Source of the DNA: Adiantum capillus-veneris
Taxonomy: Eukaryota; Streptophyta; Polypodiopsida; Polypodiales; Pteridaceae
Assembly (NCBI GenBank): GCA_014529385.2
Contig: CM043958.1
Span: 152,178,793 to 152,242,792 of the forward strand
Direction of reading: 5' to 3'
DNA length: 64,000 nucleotides
This document shows, in pieces, positions 35,407 to 47,465 of the stretch. The notes beneath the pieces are model-generated. The model was given only the letters and a program-made list of their open reading frames with translations, searched no databases and was not told the origin of the DNA. The position numbers and the translations under genes were made by a program. Position 1 is the stretch's first letter. Every line of letters starts with the position of its first letter.

Positions 35407-36129
35407 GATGAAGTTGCAAGATCTGGAATTCTAGGAAACCTTTTCGAACTCCAAGGGTGGCCGTGTGAACCAAGCCTCAACAAGCTGTCTCTCTCTTAGG
35501 CTCCAAGTTCCACACAGCGCAGATTGTGAGGCTGGCTTTCCCCTCATCTTGGATTACCCTACCTACTGACAGGACACCATCCGGTGGTGGTCCGTGCGGT
35601 CTATTGGTGTCTGCTGCAGCTTACGGTAGCTTCTGTAGTGCAGACTGCTTAGTCAGGCTTTCCTTGATTCGGAGGACGTTTACGGTGCAGATTGCTACAT
35701 TTGGCTCCCTGGAGTTTTGTACAGCTTAGCCACCTGGCCACACTGGGTTGCAGGTTCATGCATTGACAGGCTTCTTGTCATTCGCATGACGGTTCCTAGG
35801 CTTCTCTGTTTTCTTTAGACGGTTTGACTATAGACACCACAGATCCTATTGGGCAGGACACTTGTAGGTCGATTGGCACTTCTTTTACGACAAGGTTGTT
35901 TTCACACTCAGTTCGGGACCTTCACGCAGTATCTTCACACTGCATTAGCGGAGTACAACAATTTGCTACATTGCTCGTGACGGCACTTTACCATGGATAC
36001 CTCTCGGTGGTTTGGACACCCCAGACTGTTGCTACACTCACGGAGTCTTGTCCTTCAGTGGACATTGCAACAGACATCTTCATCATTTGCCTCACATCTT
36101 CGGCTTCATGTGGTTTGTTTAGCATCCGG

Positions 36130-36449
36130 TGCTGAGAGGGGGTGATTGGCCGTAGTGACATCTCATCTTTCTTTATAGGTACCTTGGTACGCTGGCAATC
36201 ATCACATTGCTTAACATATTCTTCCACATCCATGTGAAATGTAGGCCACCATACTCCCACAGTTAAGACAATCTTAGTTGTCTTATCTCTTGAGAAATGG
36301 CCTCCGCTAATTCCTCCATGTGCTTGCTCTAAGATAGACAGATTTTCTTTTTTTGTTTCACATATTTTGAGTTGGCTATCCTTCCCTCTCATGTAAAGTT
36401 GATTTTCAATTAATGTGAAGTCTCGCCCACATATATTTCCATATATCAT
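36130..36449 (-). pseudogene. Ty3-type integrase zinc-binding domain relic
   Basis: Minus-strand codons 1-105 of an open frame starting at 36449 match the H2C2 domain of Ty3 integrases. Landmarks are the histidines in LEQAHGGISGGHFSRDKT and the cysteines in VKQCDDCQRTK, with VWWPTFHMDVEEYV between them. After SLRPITPSQ the similarity stops; the catalytic core is missing. The sequence differs from the integrases of B and C, so it comes from another lineage. Confidence 0.8.
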
Positions 36450-38250
36450 TTTTCTGTTTGGTCGTGGGGATTTTTCCAGGCATTGCCCTACCTCCCCTTG
36501 GGCACCTATTTATGGGGCCAGTGGGGTACCCACTTCGACATCTCTCATCTCACAGAGATACACACATTTGATTGTATTGGGTCTTCTGCTCATGGTAGTC
36601 ATGGGGGACTGATCACCCCCCTCTTCACCATCTCTGGCGTTTGTGTCTCCTCTCTCTCTCTATCTCTCTCTTCCGCACATGCGCGCTCTCACAAATCTTA
36701 TTCGTTTGTGCTCACTGTCATCTGGTGTGCGCCATTTACTGTGCATCTCACCCGTTAGTGGTGCCACACACAAGCCCTGTAGCTAGTGTTATTCGCAGCA
36801 GCCAACTACAACGCCAGCCGTTGCTTGCTTTGGGCTTGACCCAATAAGCCTTAAGGCTTGTGCTCACCCAAATGTTGAATTGCCCTTCTCAGTCAATTGT
36901 GCTTCGAGTACCTCAGCATCCCCCTTCTCAAATCAATTGTGCTTCAAGTGCTTTGTCATCAACACAGCAACCAGCGGACTGCCATCGTAGCTCGACACTA
37001 CACTTGCTTGCGGATCCACACACGGATCGCATCTGTTGTTGTCGGCCCCCACCATCTCGAATGCCCTATCACGTTTCCTTGTTCTGCTGATGGAGTCTAC
37101 TGTTAAGAGATTGATGCCACATATTGAGCTGAAGAATTGTGCTCTGCTGAAGGCATTTATCCCCTGGTTGGGATGGGCTTACTATGGAATTCTTCCTCTC
37201 TTTTTGGGAGACTCTCAAAGAGCCTTTGCTTTTCATGTTGAATGGGGCATGGGAGAAACAAGATTTGCAAGTATCATGGAAAGAGGATTGCTTAAATTGT
37301 TACATAAGTAAGCACTTTGCAAGCAATTTTCTCATTAGCGGTCAATTAATTTGATGCATGTTGTTGGTGAACTGGATTAAAGGTCACCTTCTTATAGGAC
37401 TTCATTAGGCTTAGTATGGTTTCATTCCACATCGCCAAATCATTGACAACTTGGCTAATGTTCTGATTGGCATGAAATATGCAAAATACATGCAACAAGA
37501 TATACTTGTTATGCAAGTTCGCAGTGCTAGGAATAGCCTGTACAAGGCCCTTCTCGTAGGCGCTGACTGTTCCTCCATTTGGCCGACCTGCAAGCCATTT
37601 GTGCTTAATATCTTTTGTTTATTTTGTAATACTCCATTGGAGCACGGGCTCCCACGGCAACTAGAGCTTGACCTTAAAAGAAGGTTCTTCCCATTGTTTT
37701 GCGTGCCCCAAAGGCCCTCTTACCTCAAGACCCTAAGCTTTGAGCTATAGCTTGTTTAAAAACTCTGTTCCCCACAGCTGCCACACGGTTTTCAAACACC
37801 AAAATAAATTTGTGTAAAAGCTAATCCCAAGATTGAAAAAACCTTGCTAGAAGCACAAACACCATGTGTTTGCATTTGCATAAGCTCTTTGCATTTACAC
37901 ATTTTCATTGGAACAATGCTCGGCTTTACAAAGATGACAAAATTTGTACAAGGATTAGACACTACCTGATATCGAGTAAAGACCATCCTCACTTGCACAC
38001 ATATTTGCACAAAATTTTGGCACACATGCCATGTCGACATCGACATCTGCTTTGAAAATTTTGACACGACACATTTGGAGGGGAGGAAAAGCATCGACAA
38101 ACACGATGACATTACTTTGCAGGCGACATTGGCAACAAAGCACGTCACAAAATACTTTGATGATTTGCAGTAGGACTTCACCATTTGATCTCCGACATCG
38201 AAGAAAGTCCTATTTGTATTTTACCTACCACCTTGTTGCTTACCATTCTC
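36450..38250. other. no recognisable genes
   Basis: Short open frames only, without domains I recognise. It probably includes decayed interior of the LTR element whose 3' end lies at 38251-38723. Confidence 0.45.
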
Positions 38251-38723
38251 TAGGGGAGGTATATTTGGCCTATACCCTTCTGTCAAATTCTTAAGGGACA
38301 TGCATATTTTGATCCTACATCTAGTTGACAGCTCTCTGGGGAGGATGTTTTGACTTTGGTTCTACACCGTGTTGTTAGATACTCCAGGGGAGGATATCTT
38401 TGTACTTTTGGGTGCTACTGTGACACACACGGGGAGGCTTGTTGGGGTGTGTGACACAACTGCACCGCCACGAGTGAGGACCTTCTCTACATTGGAAGTC
38501 TAGAATTTGACATCACCGCTTACGTCATCAGATATTCTCCCTCAACTCTATAAAAGAAGCCTATGCTGCACACTTTGAATCCAATTTAAATTCACTTTTT
38601 GTATCTCCACTCATTACCATCACTTATGCCATTTTGCATATTAGTTTACTTATAATTTGCTATCTTCATTAGTGTCAATCTCTCTTTCTAATGTCTACCT
38701 ACTAATTAGACCAGTTTCCGCCA
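38251..38723 (+). mobile_element. 3' end of an LTR element (G): reiterated polypurine motifs and LTR
   Basis: GGGGAGG occurs four times, at 38253, 38338, 38387 and 38431. The last is followed at 38440 by TGTTGGGGTGTGTGACAC, which has the look of an LTR start after its polypurine tract. An LTR-like region follows with the TATA-like CTCTATAAAAGAAGCC at about 38546. The right end is taken near 38723, because pol-coding sequence of a different element begins there. No matching 5' LTR is in the window. Confidence 0.55.
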
Positions 38724-38724
38724 T

Positions 38725-38806
38725 TACCTTTTATATAATGCATTTCATGTAAACTTATTAAAGCCTTACATGGGACCAATACTAGAGGAGCCCATTACAG
38801 AGGATC
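38725..38806 (+). pseudogene. older chromovirus (H) pol tail, left half
   Basis: It reads AFHVNLLKPYMGPILEEP in one frame, matching the end of pol just before the chromodomain in B and C. It stops at the GGATC target site of element C; the continuation is at 47249. Confidence 0.75.
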
Positions 38807-40319
38807 TGTCACCAGGAGGTGTATTTTTCCTGCTGCCTTCCGTAAATAAGTATTAGATATATTTATTTTATTTTTACTTGTTTGTCCCAAAACCCTTGAA
38901 AAGGTGCAAGTGGACATTGCATGGCCAGTGTGAAACGGCTGTAGCCAAATGGGTTTCTCACATCGGGGATCTAGGTCGGTCAGACAGGGACTGTCCGGGC
39001 CAGTTAGCACTGAATTCTGATGAGTATGGAAGCTCGTGTGCGCCAAACTGGAATTTGGGCCACTCGTCAAGTCACTGCAACTTTATAAGTTGAAAGGGGC
39101 CAGTAAATTAACCCACATTGTAGATGTTGGTCAAATGGTAGTCTTCAATGATGGTTAGGAGACCGATAGGGACGCCATGGAAGCATCTCCTAAAATTTAG
39201 GGAATTGCTATTTTTGACCGGAAAATGTGTTCGCGTCATTAGCTTTGGAATGACAAGGGGAACATTCTATTGCTCTGCTGCCAAGTCAACTGACGCACCA
39301 ATTGAGATATTTTTAGTAGGGAAAGCCCAAACTCGGAAACTGGGCGACGTGTCAGCCTGTGAGCGATTCTGCCACTCTGGGAGGCAAAAACGAGCTGCAT
39401 ATCAACAAAGTGGGCGCCATTTTCAGCCTCAGGTGGATTGTAGCAGGTACGGAAGCTATGGAATGGTTACCTTGCCCTCTATGCACAGTATGGTGACGGG
39501 AGTGATGCCCCGCATGCTACATACTGCTCTCTTTCTCCCCTACGTACAGTATGTTATGCCCCACTAGTGGGCTTCTCATTTGACCTATGTACAGTTCTGG
39601 GGGTTTATGCGCGTTTGCCAAGGCAAGAGCCTTCTGAACAGGAACCGGATTAGCTAATTGCTAATCCCCCACAGGTACGCACAATTCCATCACGAAAGAT
39701 TGCGAGTTTGGAGAGTTTTCTCGCGTGAAAACTCGTCCAATTCACAGGGGAACTGTCCCATTGCGTGCGGGAGCCCTTGGGACACGCGTAGGCGTGTTTC
39801 CTCCGCTAAAAACGATCCGAAACAGGGAATTACAGCCTGCTGTGTTTTTCTGCAGGTTTAGGGTTTCGCACCTAAACTGCAAGGGAACATCGGGGGAGCC
39901 TCGTGAGAGCCTTGGGATGCGTATACAGGCTTTTGGGCTCCCAACAGTTTCTGTGACAGCTCACTAGAAAGCTTCCAGATATCGAGGGAATCCGTCCTAG
40001 ACAGGTGTTTTTGACCTACAGGGGTTTTTGCGTCATTATGCTGTCGAAATCCGGTCGAAAACCTGTGTTTTCAGCCCTCGCCAGGTTTGGACAGCTTTGT
40101 GAAAGCTTGTGGTAAGTGGTCAAATCGTCTACCTTAATTTGAATAAAGAAATACCGAAAGGGGCGCCAGTCTTAGGGGCCTACAAGGTGTCGGTCTCGTG
40201 TGCGCAGTGACATTCTAGTCGCTGGACGCAACTGTGTTCTCTTCCCTTCTCAGTGCTCTGTGTAAAGTTAACAGGTAATTGAAATAGTACCGCCCTCTAC
40301 GTTGTACGGGCCTTTTATA
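38807..40319 (+). repeat. 5' LTR of element C
   Basis: 1513 bp. It contains the AATAAA-linked block AATAAAGAAATACCGAAAGG (40143-40162), shared with the F-family LTRs. The end is set by comparison with the 3' LTR and its target duplication. Confidence 0.93.
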
Positions 40320-40337
40320 TGGTTCCATCGACGGGAT
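40320..40337 (+). promoter_or_regulatory. putative primer-binding site of element C
   Basis: TGGTTCCATCGACGGGAT starts right after the LTR and has the TGG start expected for a complement of a tRNA 3' CCA end. I cannot name the tRNA from memory. Confidence 0.6.
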
Positions 40338-40404
40338 AGTCACTTTTTCTTCAAAAAGTGCAGCGTGGATTGTTGTGGGTGAAAGCAACACAGAGCTTGT
40401 CGAT

Positions 40405-42019
40405 ATGGCAGAGAAGAGAGACCAAGTACCTGAAGAGGGATCTTCCTCACATGGCACAAAGAAAATTCCTTCAACTCTTCAAGAAGAGGACAGGTTGTTT
40501 AGAACTCAACTGCGTTGTTGCATGGACATGTTTCAGCAGTTGGCTAACAACCCAAGGATGCAGGAATTCTTACAGGCTCCGACACAGGGTTTTCAGCCTC
40601 CTACACAGGGCATGACTGAGCCGTTGCAGGAAAAGGAGATTTCCAATGCGCAGAGGACTCATGATGCTCGAGGGAAAGCCCATGTGGTTGAGCAACTAGC
40701 GGTGTCCAATGATTCAAAGCAACTTGCTTTAGCTGGACAGGAACCGTTTGTGAATGGTCAAGGGAGCAATGAACAGGCTATGCGTCAGACCCTTCCATTA
40801 CCTAATACTTATCCTGGTTATTTTGGAGGTGGTTCAGTGTTTCAAGCTATGGCTGGACCTTCCACAGGTTATATGCCAGGGAATGTGTTCGGGACAATGC
40901 AAACAAGCATGGGTAACCCTATGTACGCGAACATGGGTGTCCAACCAGGTTTTCAGGGTGCCTATGGCCAGTTTCGAGTGCCTGGAACACAATTTGGTAT
41001 GGCTGGTTTTTCGCAGCCATACGTACAAAATGCAGATATGACAGGGAAAACAGTTGATGCGAGTGCTGGAATGAACACTCATGGAGCACCACTGCTACAG
41101 GCACCTGTTTATGATAATGTGGCTCCTTTGAGTCAGCCTAAGGATTACAAGGAAGGTGGGCAGGGAGTGAAGTTTGAAACTTTCAGAGGAACTGAGGACC
41201 AATTAAAGGCTTTGACCTTTATACAGCAGTTCGATGCAGCTTATGCTGGAGGCAACTTCACGGAATCTTCAAAGATATGCAAGGCTGCCACTTTCTTGAA
41301 AGGGAATGCGCTTCAATGGTGGACCGCATTGTTGAACCAAGGTCAAGCCCCAACAACGTGGGTCCAATTCAAACAACTTTTTGCGCCTGCATGGTTGACA
41401 AAACACTTTTGAAGTGGATGTAATGACGGAATGGCACGAGTTGAATGCTAAACAGTGTGCGGATCTGGAAGAGTACAATAAACGGTTTTGGGCCGCACTG
41501 TTGCCAGTCACCTCTTACAGGTTTGTGCCATTGTCAGAACAGATTGAGAAGTACTGTTGCGGATTGCCCAAGAAAATCAGGGACTACTGCACAAAGACTA
41601 CTGTCATGAATATGTTTTAGTTGATAGAGAATGCAAGAGTGGCCAGCAATCTGTCGAAGGGAGATTCCGATGGATTTAATAGCCACAAGAAAGGGTCCTA
41701 GGGCAAACAGTTTTCAGCCAAGGGCAATGTTGCAGCAAAGCCTTCTGAGTCTCCTGCAAAGAAGCCCTCCACTCAAGAAGCTGATACGTCCAAGAAGCAG
41801 TCTAAATCTTCTTCGGAACGAGGACAAGGACAAAAAAGGCATTTTTCTGGCAAAACTTTTCAAGAAAGGAAAGCTCTTAGGGAGGCCAAGAAATGCTACA
41901 TTTGTGAACAGGAAGGACACTTTGCAAATGAGTGCCCACAGAAGAAGTCACAGGATAAGGATGACAAGTCAGACCATAAAGGGAAGAAGCCAAAGCCGAG
42001 TGCAAGACTTGTTCCAGAT
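40405..42019 (+). pseudogene. gag of element C (one frameshift, two TAG)
   Basis: ATG at 40405 (MAEKRDQVPEEG). The N-terminal 200 residues are Gln/Gly/Met-rich and of low complexity. The capsid region (41160-41412) has VKFETFRGTE, FIQQFDAAYAGG, NFTESSKICKAATFLKG and ALQWW. An extra T near 41409 shifts the frame; the other phase continues with VDVMTEWHELNAKQCADLEE. In-frame TAGs lie at about 41618-41620 and 41699-41701. The zinc knuckle CYICEQEGHFANEC is at 41895-41936. The reading then runs openly into protease. Both stops fit CAG-to-TAG changes. Length and order match plant chromovirus gag. Confidence 0.88.
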
Positions 42020-45000
42020 TTGGTTGGAGACCAGCCAAACACAGATGCCACGGAGCTGTGCAGAGCTTGGGGCAAAGTTAGAGACCAGACAGTGCTGGTT
42101 TTCTTTGATCCAGGAGCCCGTGCAAATTTCATATCACCAGAATTGGCATCAAAGTTGGGCATTCGTGCAGAGGAGATGGGTATGACAGGCGAAGCAGGTT
42201 TGGCATGCCCAGGACATTCAGAGCCTGTTACTCCCATTCTGGGAAAGCTTCGTCTGTACATTCAGAGCTATGTGGATGCGGAAGAATTTCATATTATGCC
42301 GCTTGAGGGCTGTGATGTGTTATTAGGTATCCCATGGTGTTACAGGTTGCATGCTATGGTGGATACTTACAACAAAAAGATTACCCTTGTACATAGAGGA
42401 AAGACTCATGTCCTTGATGTAAAGCTTAAAGGCGAGTCTGTTCCAGTTGTTTCTGCTTCTGCTATTTCATCTGTAATAAAGAATCATCTTTTTGTTTACT
42501 TGATCTTTGCAAAAGAAGTACCTCAAGTTGTATCTAATTTGTCTACCTTAGATAAAGACAGGTCAACTTTTTTGAGTGGTTTCAGTGATTGTTTTTCGGA
42601 CTCTTTGCCAGGGGAGTTACCTCCTGAGAGACCTGAGGATCATACTATAGATCTTGTGCCAGGTTCTAGTCCACCGAATAGACCACCATACAGGGTTAGT
42701 GCAGCCCAGCAGAAAGAGATTATGGGTCAGGTCAACGAGCTTTTAGAGAAGGGGCTGATTCAGCCCAGTTCATCCCCTTTTTGTTCGCCTGTACTCCTAG
42801 TGCAGAAGAAGGATGGTTCATGGCGCATGTGCATTGACTATCGCGCCTTGAATAAGAATACTATCAAGAACAGGTTCCCCATACCGAGGATAGATGACAT
42901 TCTTGATCGGCTTGAGGGAGCGTCATTGTTTACAAGAATAGACCTAAAGAGCGGGTATCATCAGATACGCATTAGACCAGAAGATGTCCATAAGACTGCG
43001 TTCAGGACAACATTTGGTCTCTATGAGTTTCTTGTCATGCCATTTGGTCTCACAAATGCTCCTGCCACATTTAATAGAATGATGGACATAATTTTTAGAC
43101 CACATAGAAACTTCGTGGGTACCTTCTTTGATGACATGATTGTCTACTCAAAGTCTGAAGAGGAGCATAGGGATCACTTGACTGCAGTTTTCAATGAGTT
43201 ACGTAAGAACAGGCTACTCATTAATGCGAAGAAGAGTGAATTCTTTTTGCAATAGATTCACTTCCTTGGGCACATTGTTTCAAAGGATGGGGTACGCATG
43301 GATCCCGCTAAAGTGGAAGCAATTAGGTCATGGCCAGACTTGAAGTCCGTACATGACATTCGAAGCTTCCTAGGCTTATGTTCCTATTACAGGAGGTTCA
43401 TCCGAAATTTTGCTGAGATTGCTTCTCCACTCCATGCACTGCAAGGAAAAGGAGTTACTTTCAAGTGGACAGCCAAGGAAATTTTAGCGTTCAAACACTT
43501 GAAAGAGAAGCTGACTTCAGATCCGGTAATTATTTTGCCAGATCTTTCTAAACCTTTTGTGGTTCAATGTGATGCGTGTGGCCATAGTCTTGGTGCAGTT
43601 TTAATGCAGAATGGCCGAGTAGTCGCATATGAGAGCAGAATTCTTTTGAAGACTGAAAGGAACTTGCAAGTCTATGAGAAAGAATTGCTGGCAGTAATTC
43701 ATGCTCTCACTAGTTGGAAACACTATTTGCTAGGGGCTGATTTTGTTGTCCAAACGGATCATCAAACCTTGCGATATTTTCTTACACAGACGAAGTTGTC
43801 TGAGAAGCACATGCGATGGGCAAACATCTTGTCAATGTTCCATTTTCAGATTGTGCATGTGCAAGGGAAAAAGAACGTGGTGGCTAATGCGTTGTCACGA
43901 AAGCCCCAAATTTCAGCAGTGTCAATTCCGTACCATTGTGAACTAGACGAAATGAAGACACAATATGTTGAAGATTCAGATTTTGCAAGGATCTATGACC
44001 AGCTTGTTGATGGGCAACATCATGAGCACTATATGCTTAAGAATGACTTTCTCATGATGCATGGAAAGTTATGCGTTACTAAACAGTTACGGCCAAAGAT
44101 TTTGATGGAAAGTCATGCTCCACCTTATGTAGGGCATCGTGGAATTGATGCGACAGTGAAAGGGGTTGAGGCATTCTTCTATTGGCCAGCTTTGCGTCAA
44201 GATGTTGACACATTTGTAAGATCATGCTTAGTATGCCAAAAAGTCAAATTTGACAGACAAAAGCAAACGGGATTGTTGCAGCCATTGCCGATCCCTGATA
44301 GGCCATGGGAAAGTATAGCAATGGACTTTATCTTTGATCTTCCAAGGACGCAAACAGGAAATGATGGGATTTGGACTCTCATTTGTAGGTTCAGTAAGCA
44401 GGCCCATTTCATTCCTGTTAGGAAGAAGATAAAGCCAGAACACATGGTCAAGATATTCATGAGCAATATCTTTAAATATCATGGGATGCCTCAGTCAATT
44501 GTCAGTGATAGGGATCCACGTATGACGAGTCTTTTCTGGAAGGCATTGTTTGAGAACATGGGCACTACGCTCAAGTTCTCTTCTTCGTTTCATCCGCAAA
44601 CTGATGGACAGCTAGAAGAGGCAAATTCTACTGTCTTGGACCTACTCAAATGTTATGTCTCAGAGCACAAGGCAACTTGGGAACACCATCTCCCATTGGT
44701 TGAATATGCTTACAATAACACTGTGCATACATCAACAGGTAAGGCACCATTTGAGATAGTGGAAGGAGGAAAGAAAGTCCCACCCATTTTGCAGACTAAG
44801 GACAAGATATTTGAGGCAGACAAGTATGTCGAAGATATGGATGAAACATATAGGAAGATAAAGATTGCTCTTGAGAAGACTCAGGCTAAGCAAAAGAAAG
44901 CTGCTGATCGTCACCGTCGTGAACTTGTATTTTCACTTGGTGATTGGGTACTTTTGCGCTTTGAAAAGGCCAAGTTAAGGAAAAGGAAAGGCAAGGAACG

Positions 45001-45397
45001 CTTATTTCCTAAGCTCAGAATGCGATATTATGGTCCTTTTCAGATTTCAGAAAAGATCAGCGATGTAGCTTACAGGTTAAAGCTACCAGAAGGCTGGAAA
45101 ATACATAATGCTTTTCATGTCAGTCTTCTAAGGCCCTTTGTTGGTGATGTGCCAGAGAATATGCTTGATGAGGAACAACCCGAAGTGGAAGAATTGGATG
45201 AAATCCTTGTTCCTGAACAGATATTGGCACATAAAGAAAGAAAGGTTAGAGGAAAAGTTGCAAGACGCTATTTGGTGAAGTTCAAGAACTATCCATCATT
45301 AGATGCCAAATGGATGGAAGAGTCTGAATTGCTTGATTCACCTCAGCTATTGCAATTGTATCTTGAAGCCTTTCAAATGGAACCCATAGTGACTTGA
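42020..45397 (+). pseudogene. pol of element C: protease, RT, RNase H, integrase, chromodomain (one TAG)
   Basis: Open in one phase from upstream of 42020 to a TAG at 43253-43255, and again from 43256 to 45397. Protease: FFDPGARANFIS, about 42108. RT: from about 42760 (QKKDGSWRMCIDYRALN, RIDLKSGYHQIRI), with catalytic FFDDMIVYS near 43123. RNase H: about 43555-43760 (VVQCDACGHSLGAVL). Integrase H2C2: about 44114-44240 (HAPPYVGHRG; CLVCQK). The catalytic triad is present: D in AMDFIF (about 44325), D in SDRDPRM (about 44505), E in DGQLEE (about 44614). The chromodomain is at about 45205-45370 (VPEQILAHKERK, RRYLVKFKNYPSLDAKWMEE). One nonsense codon, after FFLQ in the RT, is the only break I see in 3.4 kb. 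Confidence 0.93.
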
Positions 45398-45706
45398 TGC
45401 AACCTTTTTGGAGCAAGGCAAGAGCATGGTTCATGATGCTCAAGAGAGTAGTTAAGCAATTGTATCTACTCTTTCCATACAGAATTTAGCTAGAGACGTT
45501 TGTGCTCAAGAGTACACTAGAAGACTTCTATGCTTGATATATGTGTCGTAGCCAGGTTGGTGGGATTGTTTAATCGTCCAACGCTACATTTCCGGAAGCA
45601 TGTATATCTTGGATTCCCATCATAGAATATATGTGATATCAGGAGATATCTGCATGTATTATTGGTATGCAAGTGAGGTCGCTTGCAGAATTTCAAGGGT
45701 GGGGTG
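45398..45706 (+). other. 3' untranslated region and polypurine tract of element C
   Basis: Non-coding. The purine-rich TTTCAAGGGTGGGGTG at 45691-45706 abuts the 3' LTR. Confidence 0.75.
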
Positions 45707-47248
45707 TGTCACCAGGAGGTGTATTTTTCCTATTGCCTTCCGTAAATAAGTATTAGATATATTTATTTTATTTTTACTTGTTTGTCCCAAAACCCTTGAA
45801 AAGGTGCAAGTGGACATTGCATGGCCAGTGTGAAACGGCTGCAGCCAAATGGGTTTCTCACATCGGGGATCTAGGTCGGTCAGACAGGGACTGTCCGGGC
45901 CAGTTAGCACTGAATTCTGATGAGTATGGAAGCTTGTGTGTGCCAAACTGGAATTTGGGCCACTCGTCAAGTCACTGCAACTTTATAAGTTGAAAGGGGC
46001 CAGTAAATTAACCCACATTGTAGATGTTGGTCAAATGGTAGTCTTCAATGATGGTTAGGAGACCGATAGGGACGCCATGGAAGCATCTCCTAAAATTTAG
46101 GGAACTGCTATTTTTGACCGGAAAATGTGTTCGCGTCATTAGCTTTGGAATGACAAGGGGAACATTCTATTGCTCTGCTACCAAGTCAACTGACCCACCA
46201 ATTGAGATATTTTTAGTAGGGAAAGCCCAAACTCGGAAACTGGGCGACGTGTTAGCCTGTGAGCGATTCTGCCACTCTGGGAGGCAAAAACGAGCTGCAT
46301 ATCAACAAAGGGGGCGCCATTTTCAGCCTCAGGTGGATTGTAGCAGGTACAAAAGCTATGGAATGGTTACCTTGCCCTCTATGCAGAGTATGGTGACGGG
46401 AGTGATGCCCCGCACGCTACATACTGATCTCTTTCTCCCCTACGTACAGTATGTTATGCCCCACTAGTGGGCTTCTCATTTGTCCTATGTACAGTTCTGG
46501 GGGTTTATGCGCGTTTGCCAAGGCAAGAGCCTTCTGAACAGGAACCAGATTAGCTAATTGCTAATCCCCCATAGGTACGCACAGTTCCATCACGAAAGAT
46601 TGCGAGTTTGGAGAGTTTTCTCGCGTGAAAACTCGTCCAATTCACAGGGGAACTGTCCCATTGCGTGCGGGAGCCCTTGGGACACGCGTAGGCGTGTTCG
46701 CTCCGCTAAAAACGATCCGAAACAGGGAATTACAGCCTGCTGTGTTTTTCTGCAGGTTTAGGGTTTCGCACCTAAACTGCAAGGGAACATCGGGGGAGCC
46801 TCATGAGAGCCTTGGGATGCGTGTACAGGCTTTTGGGCTCCCGGCAGTGAAAAACAGAGAATTACAGCCCACTGAATTTCTGTGACAGCTCACCAGAAAG
46901 CTTCCAGATATCGAGGGAATCCGTCCTAGACAGGTGTTTTTGACCTACAGGGGTTTTTGCGCCGTTATGTTGTTGAAATCCGGTCGAAAACCTGCATTTT
47001 CAGCCCTCGCCAAGTTTGGACAGCTTTGTGAAAGCTTGTGCGAAGTGGTCGGATCGTCTACTTTAATTTGAATAAAGAAATACCGAAAGGGGCGCCAGTC
47101 TTTGGGGCCTACAGGGTGTCGGTCTCGTGTGCGCAGTGAAATTCTAGTCGCTGGACGCAACTGTGTTCTCTTCCCTTCTCAGTGCTCTGTGTAAAGTTAA
47201 CAGGTAATTGAAATAGTACCGCCCTCTACGTTGTACGGGCCGGTTATA
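45707..47248 (+). repeat. 3' LTR of element C
   Basis: 1542 bp, aligned to the 5' LTR end to end. It has an insertion of about 28 bp (near 46846-46875) containing a second copy of nearby sequence (AACAGAGAATTACAGCC resembles AACAGGGAATTACAGCC at 46721). Followed by GGATC. Confidence 0.93.
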
Positions 47249-47465
47249 GGATCCCCCATAAGTTGAAGACACAAACAAACCATTGAGCGCGACCAAATCC
47301 TCTTTCATAAGGATCAAACTTCAAGAAGTGGCCTTGTGACACGGAAATTTCTATTGAAGTACAAAGAATTACTCAGAGTTGACGCAAGTGGGTGGGTGAA
47401 AAATTCATGCAGGCTTACCTTAAGATTCTTAAACAATATGAAGAAGCTTTTCAGCTAAGGACAAC
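47249..47465 (+). pseudogene. older chromovirus (H) pol tail, right half with chromodomain
   Basis: Continues the fragment ending at 38806. One frame reads a degraded chromodomain: ILFHKDQTSRSGLVTRKFLL, then KYKELLRVDASGWVK, matching the ILxHE...RRYLVKFKNYP...W pattern of B and C. It contains a stop (TAA) just after the target site in one phase and frame changes. This is the target in which C integrated. Confidence 0.75.

Larger units (their letters stand above)
38807..47248 (+). mobile_element. chromodomain Ty3 retrotransposon C, nearly intact
   Basis: The two LTRs (38807-40319 and 45707-47248) begin TGTCACCAGGAGG and end GTTATA or TTTATA. The 5-bp target duplication is GGATC (38802-38806 and 47249-47253). 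A primer site follows the 5' LTR and a purine-rich tract (AAGGGTGGGG) precedes the 3' LTR. The interior has gag and a Ty3-ordered pol ending in a chromodomain. Damage is limited to about one frameshift and three TAG codons. The LTRs differ at roughly 40 positions by eye (about 3%) plus one insertion of about 28 bp near 46850. It is the youngest complete element in the window and a plausible helper family for related copies. Confidence 0.95.

Noticed and set aside
38795-39967. Open frames in the LTRs of element C (for example 39148-39567, repeated at 46048-46467)
   Set aside because: They lie inside LTRs, occur in both copies by duplication, and show no domain or start context beyond chance.
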